Assembly: GCA_027307195.1 (NCBI GenBank)
Contig: DAHUXL010000016.1
Span: 20,662 to 84,661, forward strand
Length of the DNA stretch: 64,000 nt
Direction of reading: 5' to 3'
Origin: Rhodanobacter sp.
GTDB lineage: Bacteria; Pseudomonadota; Gammaproteobacteria; Xanthomonadales; Rhodanobacteraceae
Positions 23,601-32,957 of this stretch are shown in pieces. Position numbers and translations under genes: made by a program. Under the pieces are notes generated by a model, which did no database searches, was not told where the DNA came from, and saw nothing but the letters and a program-made list of their open reading frames with translations. Position 1 is the first letter of the stretch. Every line of letters starts with the position of its first letter.

Positions 23601-26600
23601 GATTACCGCGGCGACGAATTCGCCGACGCTGTGCCCGATCATGGCCACGGGACGAATGCCGTGGCTCATCCATAGCCGGGTCAGCGCGTACTCGATCGCG
23701 AATGTGGCTGGCTGGGTCAGCGCCGTCGCGCGCAGGGCGTCGGCATCGTCGTCGAACATCCGCTCTCGCAGGTCGAAGCCCAGTTCGTCCCGCAAGATAT
23801 CCGCACACTCGTCGAGCGCGGCGCGAAACGCTGGTTCACTCGCGTACAACTCGCGACCCATGCCGGCGTACTGGGAACCCTGGCCGGGAAACATGAAGAC
23901 GATACCGGGTGCGGGATTCGATGCGGTTCGCACTGTCGGCGCAGACGCGGCGGCGCGCAGCCGCGCGACGGCATCCTGGTTGTCGCCGGCGACGATATGG
24001 GTACGCTGCGCAAATGCCTTGCGACCGGTGACCAGCGTCCAGGCCACATCGGCGAGGTTGGCGTCGGGTTGGGTCGCGAGCTGATCGCCAAGTTGCGCGG
24101 CGGCGGCGCCGAGTGCCACTGCAGAGCGCGCGGAAAGCAGCAGCAGTTGAGGGCCGCTGGCGACATCCGAGGGGGCGCGTAATGGCGCCTCCTCAAGGAT
24201 CACATGCGCGTTTGTTCCACCGACGCCAAAGGAACTGACGCCTGCGCGCAACGGGGCGCCGTCGCCGAGCCAGGGGCGCAACCTGTCGTTGACGACGAAT
24301 GGCGAGTTGGCGAAATCGATCTTCGGATTGGTCGCATGCAGATGCAGCGACGGTGGCAACTGGCGCTCGGCCAGTGCCAACGCGGTCTTGATCACGCCGG
24401 CCGCGCCGGCGGCCATTACCAGGTGGCCCACATTGCTCTTCAACGAACCGATCGCGCAGAAACCGCGTTCTTCAGTGCTCTGGCTAAATGCCAAAGTGAG
24501 GCCTTCGATCTCGATCGGGTCGCCGAGCGGTGTGGCGGTGCCGTGCGTCTCCACATACGAAATCGAGCGGGCTTCGACGCCGGCGCGATCGAGTGCCATG
24601 CTGATCACCGCTGCCTGTCCGGCGCTGCTGGGCGCGGTGAAGCTGGCCTTGATGCCGCCGTCATTGTTTACCGCGGCACCACGGATAACCGCGTAGATCG
24701 GGTCGCCGTCGCGCAGCGCATCAGACAACCGCTTCAGCAGCACCACGGCGGAGCCATCGCTGAACACGGTGCCCTGTGCCGCGGCATCGAAGCTGCGCGT
24801 GTGCCCGTCGGGCGACAGCATCGAACCTTCCTGCGAGACATAGCCGCTGCGCGGAGGGCAGGTGATCGACGAGCCACCCGCCAGGGCCATGTCGCACTGA
24901 CCAGCGCGCAGGGAATCGAAGGCCTGGCAGATCGCCACCAGCGAGGTCGAGCAGGCCGTGTTCATGCTGATCGACGGGCCCGTCAGGTTGAGCTTGTGCG
25001 CGACGCGCGTGGTCAGATAGTCCTTCTCGTTGCCGAGCATCACCTGGAACGCGCCCAGTTTGTCGATCAGGTCGGGGCGCGTGCTGACATGCCGCTGGAA
25101 GTAGGTCGCATTGTGCATGCCGCCGAACACGCCGACGGGTCCGTCATGCGTGTCGGGCACGTAGCCGCCGCGCTCCAGGCATTCCCAGCACAGTTCGAGG
25201 AAGATCCGTTGCTGCGGGTCGGTCAGCTCAGCCTCGCGCGGCGACATGCCGAAGAAGGCGGCGTCGAAATTCTCGACCCCGTCGATGATGCCGCGTGCGG
25301 CGACGTAGGCCGGGTCGTCGCGCTGTTGTTGCGGTATGCCCGGATCCAGCTCACCTGGCCCGAAGAAGGTGATCGATTCGCGACCCGCGCAAAGGTTGTT
25401 CCAGAAGGCCTCCACATCGGCGGCCCCGGGGAAGCGCCCGGCCATCGCAATGATCGCGACCGGTTCGCTGGGCCCGTTGTTGTTGCCATGTGACAGACGA
25501 TTGTCCAGCGTGATGCGGCTGTCGCGGCCTTCGATGATGGCGGCCAGCGCGGCGGGCGTCGGCTCACCGAAGAAGTTGGCGATACTCGGCGCGGTCGACA
25601 ACTCGCCATGGATGCGTGCGACGGCCTTGACCGCCAGCAGCGAATTGCCGCCCAGGTCGAAAAAATGGTCATGGCGACCGACCTGATCCAGGCCCAGCAC
25701 GTCGGCGAACAGCGCGCACAGCTGCTGTTCGATCGGGCCCGCCGCGGGCACGTAGATGCCGGCGAGTTCGGGGCGGCTGCTGTCCGGTGCGGGCAGGGCG
25801 CGGCGGTCGAGCTTGCCGTTCGGTGTGACCGGCAGCGTGTCGAGCCGCAGATAGATCGCCGGCACCATGAAGTCCGGCAATGACTGGGCGAGCTGTTCAC
25901 GCAAGCGCCGTGCCGTGATCGTCGCGTCATCGGCGACGTAGTAGGCGACCAGATGCTTCTGCTCCGGCCGATCCTCGCGCGCCAGTACCGCGCATGCGCG
26001 CACGCCGGGGAGTCGCTGCAGCGCGGCCTCGATTTCACCGATCTCGATGCGGTAACCGCGAATCTTGACCTGGCCGTCGGCACGACCGATGAATTCGATG
26101 ACGCCTTCGGGCAGCCAGCGAACCAGGTCGCCCGTGCGGTAAAGCCGCTCACCCTCGCCGTCGAACGGGTTGGGCACGAAACGTTCAGCGGTCAGCTCGG
26201 GGCGTGCCAGATAGCCGCGTGCCAGCCCCGCGCCGCCAATATGCAGTTCACCCGCTACGCCGACCGGCACCGGTTCGCCGCTCATGTTGAGCACGTAGAG
26301 CGTGGTATCCGCGATCGGTTGGCCGATCGGTATCGAGCGAACGTCTTCGGCGAGTTCGCGCGGAATGCGGTACGTCGCCGCAAACGTGGTGCACTCGGTG
26401 GGCCCATAGCCATTGATGATGGCGATGTCAGGCAACGCGGCATATGCCTTGCGCACGTGCGCGACCGACAGCGCTTCGCCGCCGATCAACAGTTGTTCGA
26501 GGCCGCGCAACTTGCCGGCGTCCTCGTCGACGATCGCGTTGAACAACGCCGCGGTCAGCCACGCGATGCGGGCGCCGTGGCGTTCGATCGTGCTGGCGAG

Positions 26601-27935
26601 ACCGCAGCCGCTGGGGATGCGCTCGTCGTGAACGATGCAGGTGCCGCCATTGAGCAGGGCACCCCAGATCTCCAGCGTCGAGGCGTCGAAGCCGAGCGGT
26701 GCGGCATGCAGCACGCGCGGTTGCGTGCCGAACTCGACATAGTTCACGTCGCGCACGAGGCGGATGATCGAGCGATGGGTGATTTCGGCACCCTTGGGAG
26801 TTCCGGTCGATCCCGAGGTGTACATCACGTAGGCAAGCGCATGGCTGTCCAGCGTGGGCAACGTGGCTGACGGCGCGTCGTGCTCCAGTTGTTCGAGTGA
26901 CACCGTCGGTAGGGCAATACCCGCCAGCGTGGGCATCCCGGCGCTCGCAATGACGAGGGCGGCGCGTGCATCCTTGATCGTGAAGGCGAGGCGTTCGACA
27001 GGATGGCCCGGGTCGAGCGGCAGATAGGCGGCGCCGGCTTTCAGAATGCCCAGCACTGCAATGATTGCTTCCGGTGAGCGTTCGAGCAGCAGTGCGACCG
27101 GCGAGCCAACCTCGACATCTGCGGCCAGCAGCCCTGCCGCGATGCGGTTCGCGCGCGTCTCGATCTCGGCGTAGGTAACCGTGGTTTCACCCGACACCAT
27201 CGCGATGCGTGACGGATACTGTTGTGCCAGCTCGGCAAACAGGCCATGCACCGTATCGCTGGCACGCCGGGGCATCGCGGTGGCATTCCAGTCGAGCAGC
27301 ACGCGTTGGCGTTCGGCGGCATCGAAGCCGTCGATCGAGGCAAGCGAGACGTTGGTTGGCGCGACAAGCGCCGCGAGCACACGCACGGCGCAACCGGCAA
27401 TCAGGTCGATCGCAGCGCGGTTGAAAGGTTCGCAAAAAGCCACCCGCAGTCGTGCTGGTTCCGACATATCCAGCTGCCAGCGACTGCTGATCGATACAGG
27501 ATCGCAGCTGGGCTCTGTTCTGTTGCCCGTTCGCACGTCATCATCCGTGGCGACCCAGGCACTCCCGCATGCGCTGACCGGTGGCGCGTCGTCCAGTGCC
27601 TGGAACGTCGCATTGAGCCAGGTGTCGCGTTCGCCGCATCGTGGCACCGCGATCGATGTCTGCCATGACTCATCTGTGGCGATGTGGCTGGCGACAATCC
27701 GGTCTGCTCCAGTCAGTCGTGATTCGGTCAGCGACAATGCTGCGCAGAGGATCGGCGACGGGTCAACCGAATACCGCTGGGCACAATCACGCAGCGATGC
27801 CACCAGCGCCGTATCAAGTGCGTATTCACTGTGGCGCCAGCCGGTGTCCATGTCGCCGGAGCGCGATGGCAACACGTCGAACAGCTGCATGACGACGGCC
27901 ACACCATTCGGAGTTTCAGTCTTCAACGTGTTCAT
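20598..27935 (-). CDS. Hybrid NRPS/PKS with embedded aminotransferase (beta-amino acid-forming)
   Basis: A 2445-aa megasynthase. About 230 N-terminal residues resemble only the C-lobe of a condensation domain (no HHxxxDG). Next come adenylation (TSGSTGTPKG near 372; code read as DALWLGGTFK, valine-like), carrier (LGGNSLLA near 762), ketosynthase (TACSTSL Cys near 994, ETHGTATPLGDP, SNVGH), acyltransferase (GHSVGE near 1435, HAFH near 1530, malonyl-type), carrier (LGLDSLSL near 1780), a low-complexity Ala/Pro/Thr/Gln linker, and a class III glutamate-semialdehyde-type aminotransferase with its PLP lysine in YGKVVGGGFP near 2228. No ketoreductase is present. The order resembles mycosubtilin MycA and microcystin McyE. 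Predicted chemistry: load an amino acid, add malonate, transaminate the beta-ketone. AAGGGA precedes ATG 27935. Confidence 0.93.
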
Positions 27936-27997
27936 CGGCTTGCGATCCCTTCGCAGGTGGTTACTGTGGACAATGTGCGTTAACCGATTTCTGTCGA

Positions 27998-28924
27998 TCA
28001 ATCCGCTATCGCGTATGCACTGTGATGTGCGAGCGACGGGCAAGCGGGCTGGTGACTTCCGGGTCCATGCGCTGCCACCAGGGTGGAGGCGGCAACGTAG
28101 GTCAACTTGTCGAAAAGCGGGTGGGTGCCCACGGCAGATGGCTCGATGCCCGTGCGGTGCATCAGGTCGTGCATCACGTGCACCATGGCATTGCGCCGCG
28201 TGGCGTCGGTGCTGTAAGTCAGGCTGATCGTGGTCGACGGCTCATCACTGGTCTCGACCATGTGCGGACAAGTCAGCGGCATGTACACACCCATGCCTGG
28301 CCCCAGCTTGAAAACATGGGCGCGTTCGCGGAACTCCTCGTGCCACTGGACCAGTTCCAGGTTATGGCTGGCGTGGAAGACGTCACGTGCGCGATCGCTG
28401 ACGACCTCGGTATCCTCGGCATCCCACACGTAGACCGTCTTGGTCCCACGCACCTGCAGCAGGATCCCGTGGTTCCGGTCGATATGAAATGGTGTGATCG
28501 TGTGCGGCGCGGCAACGAAGATCCAGCCTGCGCGGTAGTACATTCCGGGGTCCTTGCGCTCGATCTCCGGCTGGATCGGGTCGAGTACCTGATCGATCAG
28601 CGCGCGATAGGTTGGGTCAGCCTGCACGTGACGCAACAGTACCCATGCCTTGGCCTCTTTGATGTTCCGCAGCGACTCTTCCACGGTCTTGCGGTTGGGA
28701 TACAGGCGTGCGACCGCGTCGAAATTCGCCGCTGCGTCGGCATCATTGCTGAACGTGAACAGCCGGGTGCTGCATCGAAAGCGCTTGCCGAGTTCAACCA
28801 GCTGATCGCGTTGCAACAACGGATGATCTGACAGCCGATGACGCACTGCCTGGATGCGCCATGGGTCGAACTTGTCCCAGTCGACATCGACGAGTGCGGC
28901 CATGCTGGCCATGTTGGCGTTCAT
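27998..28924 (-). CDS. FIH-like JmjC/cupin dioxygenase, copy 1
   Basis: A 308-aa protein with a C-terminal JmjC-type cupin core. The Fe(II) triad reads H147-x-D149 (FHIDRN) and H221 (CPHMVETSD). K162 (RGTKTV) lies 15 residues after the first His, the spacing of the 2-oxoglutarate lysine in human FIH (H199/D201/K214/H279). That suggests a 2OG/Fe(II) amino-acid hydroxylase. The N-terminal 130 residues are helical and unassigned. GGAGGGG stands 7 nt before ATG 28924, which is preferred over longer upstream starts. The stop is 62 nt before the megasynthase gene, so it probably opens that operon and hydroxylates a carrier-bound or free precursor (inference). Confidence 0.8.
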   Translation of the reverse strand: MNANMASMAALVDVDWDKFDPWRIQAVRHRLSDHPLLQRDQLVELGKRFRCSTRLFTFSNDADAAANFDAVARLYPNRKTVEESLRNIKEAKAWVLLRHVQADPTYRALIDQVLDPIQPEIERKDPGMYYRAGWIFVAAPHTITPFHIDRNHGILLQVRGTKTVYVWDAEDTEVVSDRARDVFHASHNLELVQWHEEFRERAHVFKLGPGMGVYMPLTCPHMVETSDEPSTTISLTYSTDATRRNAMVHVMHDLMHRTGIEPSAVGTHPLFDKLTYVAASTLVAAHGPGSHQPACPSLAHHSAYAIAD

Positions 28925-29356
28925 GACATTACCCCTCCGCATGATGCGGCTTTGGCTAGTGTCCGGCCCAGATCCCTTGGCGCCCATATGATGCACTTCA
29001 GTCGAGCTGACGGGATCAGGCTAGGAATTTGGTACAGGCTTCGCGAATATTCTCCGTAGTCGAGACGCTGGCTGAACCAGCCCGGCGCTTCCGTATTCCC
29101 ACCGGTCTGTTCCTGTCGTCACAAGTGGCGATGCGGAGACGAATGGGCCGTGCTTTGTCACATCTCTTTTTACATTCAATAAACTGCTTTTCCATGCTGT
29201 TCATGTGCCACCTTTCCTTTCATGCATTCCAGCCAATGCTTGGTCGTCATTGATTTTTGTGTGCTTGCCGCGTCGGCACGAATATGATTTGATCCGTTTT
29301 ATCTGCCGATAATGGCGCCGAAATATAATGCATCAGTTCGAGTGGAGCTTGTTCGC
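28925..29356. other. Divergent intergenic region between oxygenase and methyltransferase genes
   Basis: A 432-base region with no convincing gene. It separates the minus-strand JmjC/NRPS operon from the plus-strand methyltransferase and must hold both promoters. The stretch 29150-29340 is clearly richer in A and T than the coding DNA around it. TATGAT at 29283-29288 is a possible -10 element for the plus-strand gene, without a convincing -35. No FNR-type palindrome was found here. Confidence 0.5.
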
Positions 29357-30181
29357 ATGGATATTAATCCGGTAAATCGCAGTGCCATGATTAATATTGA
29401 AAGCATTCCCTTTGTGCGGCGAATGCTTGAGGCAAGGTATGAGCGCCGTTTTCGTGCTCATGTGTCGCTGATGGAAAATCTTTATCGAGGTGTCTATTCC
29501 AGTTTTTCCGAGGCCGCGGCGAGCATACCGACGACGCGACCGATGGGTTATGACAACAGCACCTCGGCTGAACTTTATCGTGATCGCACCCGCCGCGTTT
29601 TTCTGTATGACTATCCCATGATGCTTTGGCTGTCCCGGCTGTTTTCTGCCGGGAGCACCTCGGTGTTCGACCTGGGTGGCCATATCGGTATCGCCTACTA
29701 TGCGTATCAGCGCTGCATCGATTATCCGGACACCCTCCGTTGGCAAGTGTCCGACGTGCCGGGGGTAAATGCAGCTGGTATGGCGTGGGCCGGGACCCAT
29801 GATTCGCATAACCGCCTGACTTTCACAGCGAACCCTGCAGATGCTGACGGCACCGACATCCTGTTCGCTGCCGGATCCCTGCAGTATCTCGACTACACCT
29901 TGGCCGACCTGCTGGGTAGCCTGCGCAACCCGCCCACCCATCTGCTGCTGAACTCGGTGCCGATCCATATGAGCACGTCCTATTTCACCGTGCAGAACAT
30001 GGGTGTTACCTGCTGTCCCTACCGGATCACCTCGGAGCGCGAATTCATGGATGGATTGAAGGCGCTGGGTTATCGGTTGCAAGACCGCTGGGAGAACCCG
30101 GATCGCCGCTGCCTGATTCCCTTCCATCCTGCCCATTCGCTTGATCGCTACTACGGCTTCCACTTCAGCCGTGAGGCATGA
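29357..30181 (+). CDS. Methyltransferase of the TIGR04325 type
   Basis: A 274-aa protein resembling the TIGR04325 (LIC12133-like) putative SAM methyltransferase family. VFDLGGHIGIAYYAY (near 104-118) is the glycine-rich SAM-binding loop, VSDVPG the acidic strand-2 position, and LFAAGSLQYLDYTLADLLG the motif near 178. Substrates of this family are unknown; members occur in O-antigen and natural-product loci. I place the start at ATG 29357, nine bases after GGAG; an in-frame ATG at 29312 lacks a ribosome site. It points opposite to the two JmjC-type genes flanking it. The first 100 bases are lower in GC than the rest of the gene. Confidence 0.75.
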   Translation: MDINPVNRSAMINIESIPFVRRMLEARYERRFRAHVSLMENLYRGVYSSFSEAAASIPTTRPMGYDNSTSAELYRDRTRRVFLYDYPMMLWLSRLFSAGSTSVFDLGGHIGIAYYAYQRCIDYPDTLRWQVSDVPGVNAAGMAWAGTHDSHNRLTFTANPADADGTDILFAAGSLQYLDYTLADLLGSLRNPPTHLLLNSVPIHMSTSYFTVQNMGVTCCPYRITSEREFMDGLKALGYRLQDRWENPDRRCLIPFHPAHSLDRYYGFHFSREA

Positions 30182-30270
30182 GTCCGTGCGGGGTCCGCCA
30201 TACCTTTCTTCCGTTGCGCGCATTTCGCACCGGTCACTGCCTGCCTGGTAGTCGATGGGCCGAGTCCTGT

Positions 30271-31212
30271 TCACTGCGACGACTCCCCATTTGCCACCGC
30301 TAGTTGCCGATGTACGCGTTGCCCAATACGCGCCAGTTTGCACTTGGCGTGATCCATCAAAACATTGCGCCCCACCGGACCTGGATGAAGACCTATACGA
30401 CGCATTCGTGTGTTGAACCGATGCGCATCGGTCCACATGTCCGACTGCCGCGTGCGAAATGTGAGCGCCAGCGAAATCGAAAGCTCGGACCCCGTATGCA
30501 CGCGATGCGGTGCGATAAAGGGATGATGCACGCCCAGCCCGGGTTGCAACGTGTACGTCACGGCCTTCGATTCAATCGAAGGCCTGTATGGCGGGCGACC
30601 GCCAGCGTGTGCAAGCAGCAAGTCCTTTTGCGCAGGAGTCATGATTTCGTTATCGGACGGGTCCCACAGATGCACCGTCTTGGTGCCACGGATCTGCAGC
30701 AGGAAATTCATCTCGCGATCCATGTGATACGGCGTGACTGAATTGCGGGTGGAAATAAAGATATACGTCGAGTACCAGCTGATCCACGGATCCAGCGAAT
30801 CGATCTGCGCTGCGACCTCGGCCAGCATGCCTTCGATAACCGGCCGAAATTCGGCGTCGAGTTCAGGATTGTTGATGCAGATATAAGCCTGCTTTTCCTC
30901 GAAGTGATCCAGCGTCTCCTCGAGGGTCAGCCCATGTTTGTAACGGTCATAGGAGGACTCGAGTTCGGCATCCCCGGGAATGTTCCCGATGCGATAGAGA
31001 ATGCCCTCGGAAGGCATGCGTCGACATAGCGCGAACAGCTGCGCGAGTGAAAACGCGGGGTGTTCCGTCAGTCGATGTTCCAGCAGGAATGGCTTGCGGT
31101 TGTAGCAGGAGAGCAAGGTATCGGGTTCGAATTTGAGCATCGGCGCCGCTTCTGCCCGGCCTTGCGCCAGGAGATCGGTGTATTGCCTTGCCGAAACGAA
31201 TCTGCCGAGCAT
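30271..31212 (-). CDS. FIH-like JmjC/cupin dioxygenase, copy 2
   Basis: A 313-aa relative of the protein at 27998-28924. The triad is H163-x-D165 (YHMDREMNF) and H236 (APHRVHT), with K178 (RGTKTV) 15 residues after the first His, again the FIH spacing; N169 also matches FIH Asn205. The two copies share the core pattern LLQ(V/I)RGTKTV and a similar N-terminal region with an HPAFSL/HPLLQR segment, but differ enough to suggest different substrates. Start ATG 31212 has GGAG 7 nt upstream. It lies 76 nt downstream of the secreted-protein gene and may share its transcript. Predicted Fe(II)/2OG hydroxylase; target unknown. Confidence 0.78.
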   Translation of the reverse strand: MLGRFVSARQYTDLLAQGRAEAAPMLKFEPDTLLSCYNRKPFLLEHRLTEHPAFSLAQLFALCRRMPSEGILYRIGNIPGDAELESSYDRYKHGLTLEETLDHFEEKQAYICINNPELDAEFRPVIEGMLAEVAAQIDSLDPWISWYSTYIFISTRNSVTPYHMDREMNFLLQIRGTKTVHLWDPSDNEIMTPAQKDLLLAHAGGRPPYRPSIESKAVTYTLQPGLGVHHPFIAPHRVHTGSELSISLALTFRTRQSDMWTDAHRFNTRMRRIGLHPGPVGRNVLMDHAKCKLARIGQRVHRQLAVANGESSQ

Positions 31213-31288
31213 GACGGCTCCATTACCTCTGTTGACTTCGACGGACCTGGTTACGCTATTGCAACTACTGGCGCACTTGCCATTCATC

Positions 31289-32080
31289 TCATCTGGACTG
31301 GAACGCGAACAACCACAGAATGGCGCCCTGGATGGGCGCGCCTGTCCAGCTGACGTTGTACGTCCCGGCGGTAGCGACCTGCTTGTACGCCACCGCGCAC
31401 TGAACACCGCTGTTGTCGGGGAGTTTCAGGAAACTGTCGATGACGCTGAAGCCATTGTTTGGTACGGCGGTCATGCGCGTTACTCCACCATCACCCCACC
31501 ACAGCGCGACCAGCGTTGCCGGCCCGGTGGTGGTCACGCTGCCACTGGTCAACACGAGGCCGGTGGCGGCATAGTTTTGCGCAACGTCCTGCAGGACACC
31601 CGCTTGCCTGACTTCGATGAACGGCACGGAGATCTCTCCAACGGCATTGGCATTCTTGACAATGCTGACCGTGTGGTTCGGGCCACCTTTGGCTGATAGC
31701 GCGACATAGGCCTTGACGTTGAAACCGTCGTAGCCGTTGCCGTAGGTAACCGAAGGCCCCAGTTGCTTCCACTTGTTCGAATAGCTGTCGACCGGGCGCG
31801 CAGAGTTCCCGGAATAGCCGCCATTGAAAACGATCAGCGCACTGCCGCTGGGTTGTGTCGTGATCGGATCGGTGACGGCAGGGCTCGTGCCCATTCCTTC
31901 GGACTGGGCGAGCAGGGTGTGGTCGCCTAGCAAGGATGAGGGCTGCACCTGCGGGCGCGCATCGGTCGAGCCAATGATGGGGCTGGTCTGCGCACGCGAG
32001 ATGGCGGACCCAGCAGCCAGCAGTGCGGCGATGGTGGTTCCGCGGCAACAGGCAGCAACGTAGTTGCGACAGCCGTGCAT
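31289..32080 (-). CDS. Secreted protein of unknown function
   Basis: A 263-aa protein with an N-terminal signal-like segment (GTTIAALLAAGSAISRAQT, cleavage probably near residue 30). The mature part is Gly/Ser/Thr/Asn-rich with alternating hydrophobics, typical of an all-beta extracellular domain (IVFNGGYSGNSARP, AYVALSAKGGPNHTVS, VSWTGAPIQGAILWL). I do not recognise the family and see no catalytic motif. GAGGGGA precedes ATG 32080, and a promoter with TTGACT and CAATAT spaced by 17 bp lies at 32107-32135. Placed next to a JmjC-type oxygenase in a polysaccharide locus it could be a matrix or glycan-binding protein, but that is guesswork. Confidence 0.7.
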   Translation of the reverse strand: MHGCRNYVAACCRGTTIAALLAAGSAISRAQTSPIIGSTDARPQVQPSSLLGDHTLLAQSEGMGTSPAVTDPITTQPSGSALIVFNGGYSGNSARPVDSYSNKWKQLGPSVTYGNGYDGFNVKAYVALSAKGGPNHTVSIVKNANAVGEISVPFIEVRQAGVLQDVAQNYAATGLVLTSGSVTTTGPATLVALWWGDGGVTRMTAVPNNGFSVIDSFLKLPDNSGVQCAVAYKQVATAGTYNVSWTGAPIQGAILWLFAFQSR

Positions 32081-32106
32081 GGAACAAATCCCCTCTCAGA
32101 TATATG

Positions 32107-32135
32107 ATATTGATAATTGGATCACACTAAGTCAA
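32107..32135 (-). promoter_or_regulatory. Putative sigma-70 promoter of the secreted-protein gene
   Basis: On the minus strand TTGACT (32135-32130), a 17-bp spacer and CAATAT (32112-32107) predict transcription from about 32100, giving a 20-nt leader before ATG 32080. An 8-bp direct repeat CGCTTGAC occurs at 32160-32153 and 32138-32131, overlapping the -35, which may be an operator. Confidence 0.45.
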
Positions 32136-32303
32136 GCGTGAAATATGCTTGTGTCAAGCGATCCGGTTGACTTGGAGATAGAAGCCACAGGACAGGTTTG
32201 TATCGCCCGCTTGCCACCCTTTCCGGGTGCGGCAGCAGTCAGGTAATACTGGTGAGCTGGTCTTGCAAACGGCGGATCCATCAGCAACAAGGGGGAGCGT
32301 GAC

Positions 32304-32957
32304 TTGTCCAGCGAGACTGATTTTCTCGATCTGTACCGACGGCTGAAGCTGAGCCCGGACTGCGGGTTGGATGAGTTCAAGCAGGCTTATCGCCGCCATG
32401 TATCCCTGTTGCATCCCGATCGCCGGGCAGGCGGTTACCTTGACGTACGCGCAGCCGAGATGTTGCAGCGGCTCACTGCCCAGTACAGCGCAGCGATGGA
32501 ATTTCAGCGGCGTCATGGCCGTCTTCCAGGCGCGGCAGCTGCGCCCCGGATTGTTGCGCCGGAAGTCACGGCACGGATATCGCGCCCGCCGGAGCCCTCC
32601 ATCGCGGCCCGGCGTTCGCACTCAAAGCTGCTCATCCTGGTGGCTGCAGCGGCGGCGAGTGTCCTGCTATGGAACATCGCTCCGCTGTCATTGTCGCCGG
32701 GAACTACGTCTGCAGACATTTCGGCGAACGAAGGCATGAGCCAGCCCGAGACAGCGGCGGCACCTGTCTTGTCGTTGGGCATGTCGCCAGAAAACGTGCG
32801 CGCCATCGAGGGTGACCCCATAGTTATCCACGATGGTCGTTGGGAGTACGGGCCATCGTGGATCAGTTTCGACCATGACGAAGTAGTCGATTGGTACAGC
32901 TCGCCACTGCATTCACTCAAGACCACCGGTAGCCACCCGCCGAACAGGCGGCCCTAG
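32304..32957 (+). CDS. Membrane-tethered J-domain (DnaJ-like) protein
   Basis: A 217-aa protein with three parts. Residues about 5-70 are a J-domain with an intact HPD motif (LLHPDRRAGG) and helix I DLYRRLKLSPDCGLDEFKQA. Residues about 108-128 form one transmembrane helix (LLILVAAAAASVLLWNIAPL). The C-terminal 70 residues include LSLGMSPENVRAIEGDP, like the repeat of SmpA/OmlA-type envelope proteins, followed by an aromatic tail. It would recruit DnaK to the membrane. The start is TTG at 32304, supported by GGGGGAG seven bases upstream; no better start exists. Its last 4 bases overlap the end of the convergent sugar-transferase gene. Confidence 0.72.
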   Translation: MSSETDFLDLYRRLKLSPDCGLDEFKQAYRRHVSLLHPDRRAGGYLDVRAAEMLQRLTAQYSAAMEFQRRHGRLPGAAAAPRIVAPEVTARISRPPEPSIAARRSHSKLLILVAAAAASVLLWNIAPLSLSPGTTSADISANEGMSQPETAAAPVLSLGMSPENVRAIEGDPIVIHDGRWEYGPSWISFDHDEVVDWYSSPLHSLKTTGSHPPNRRP

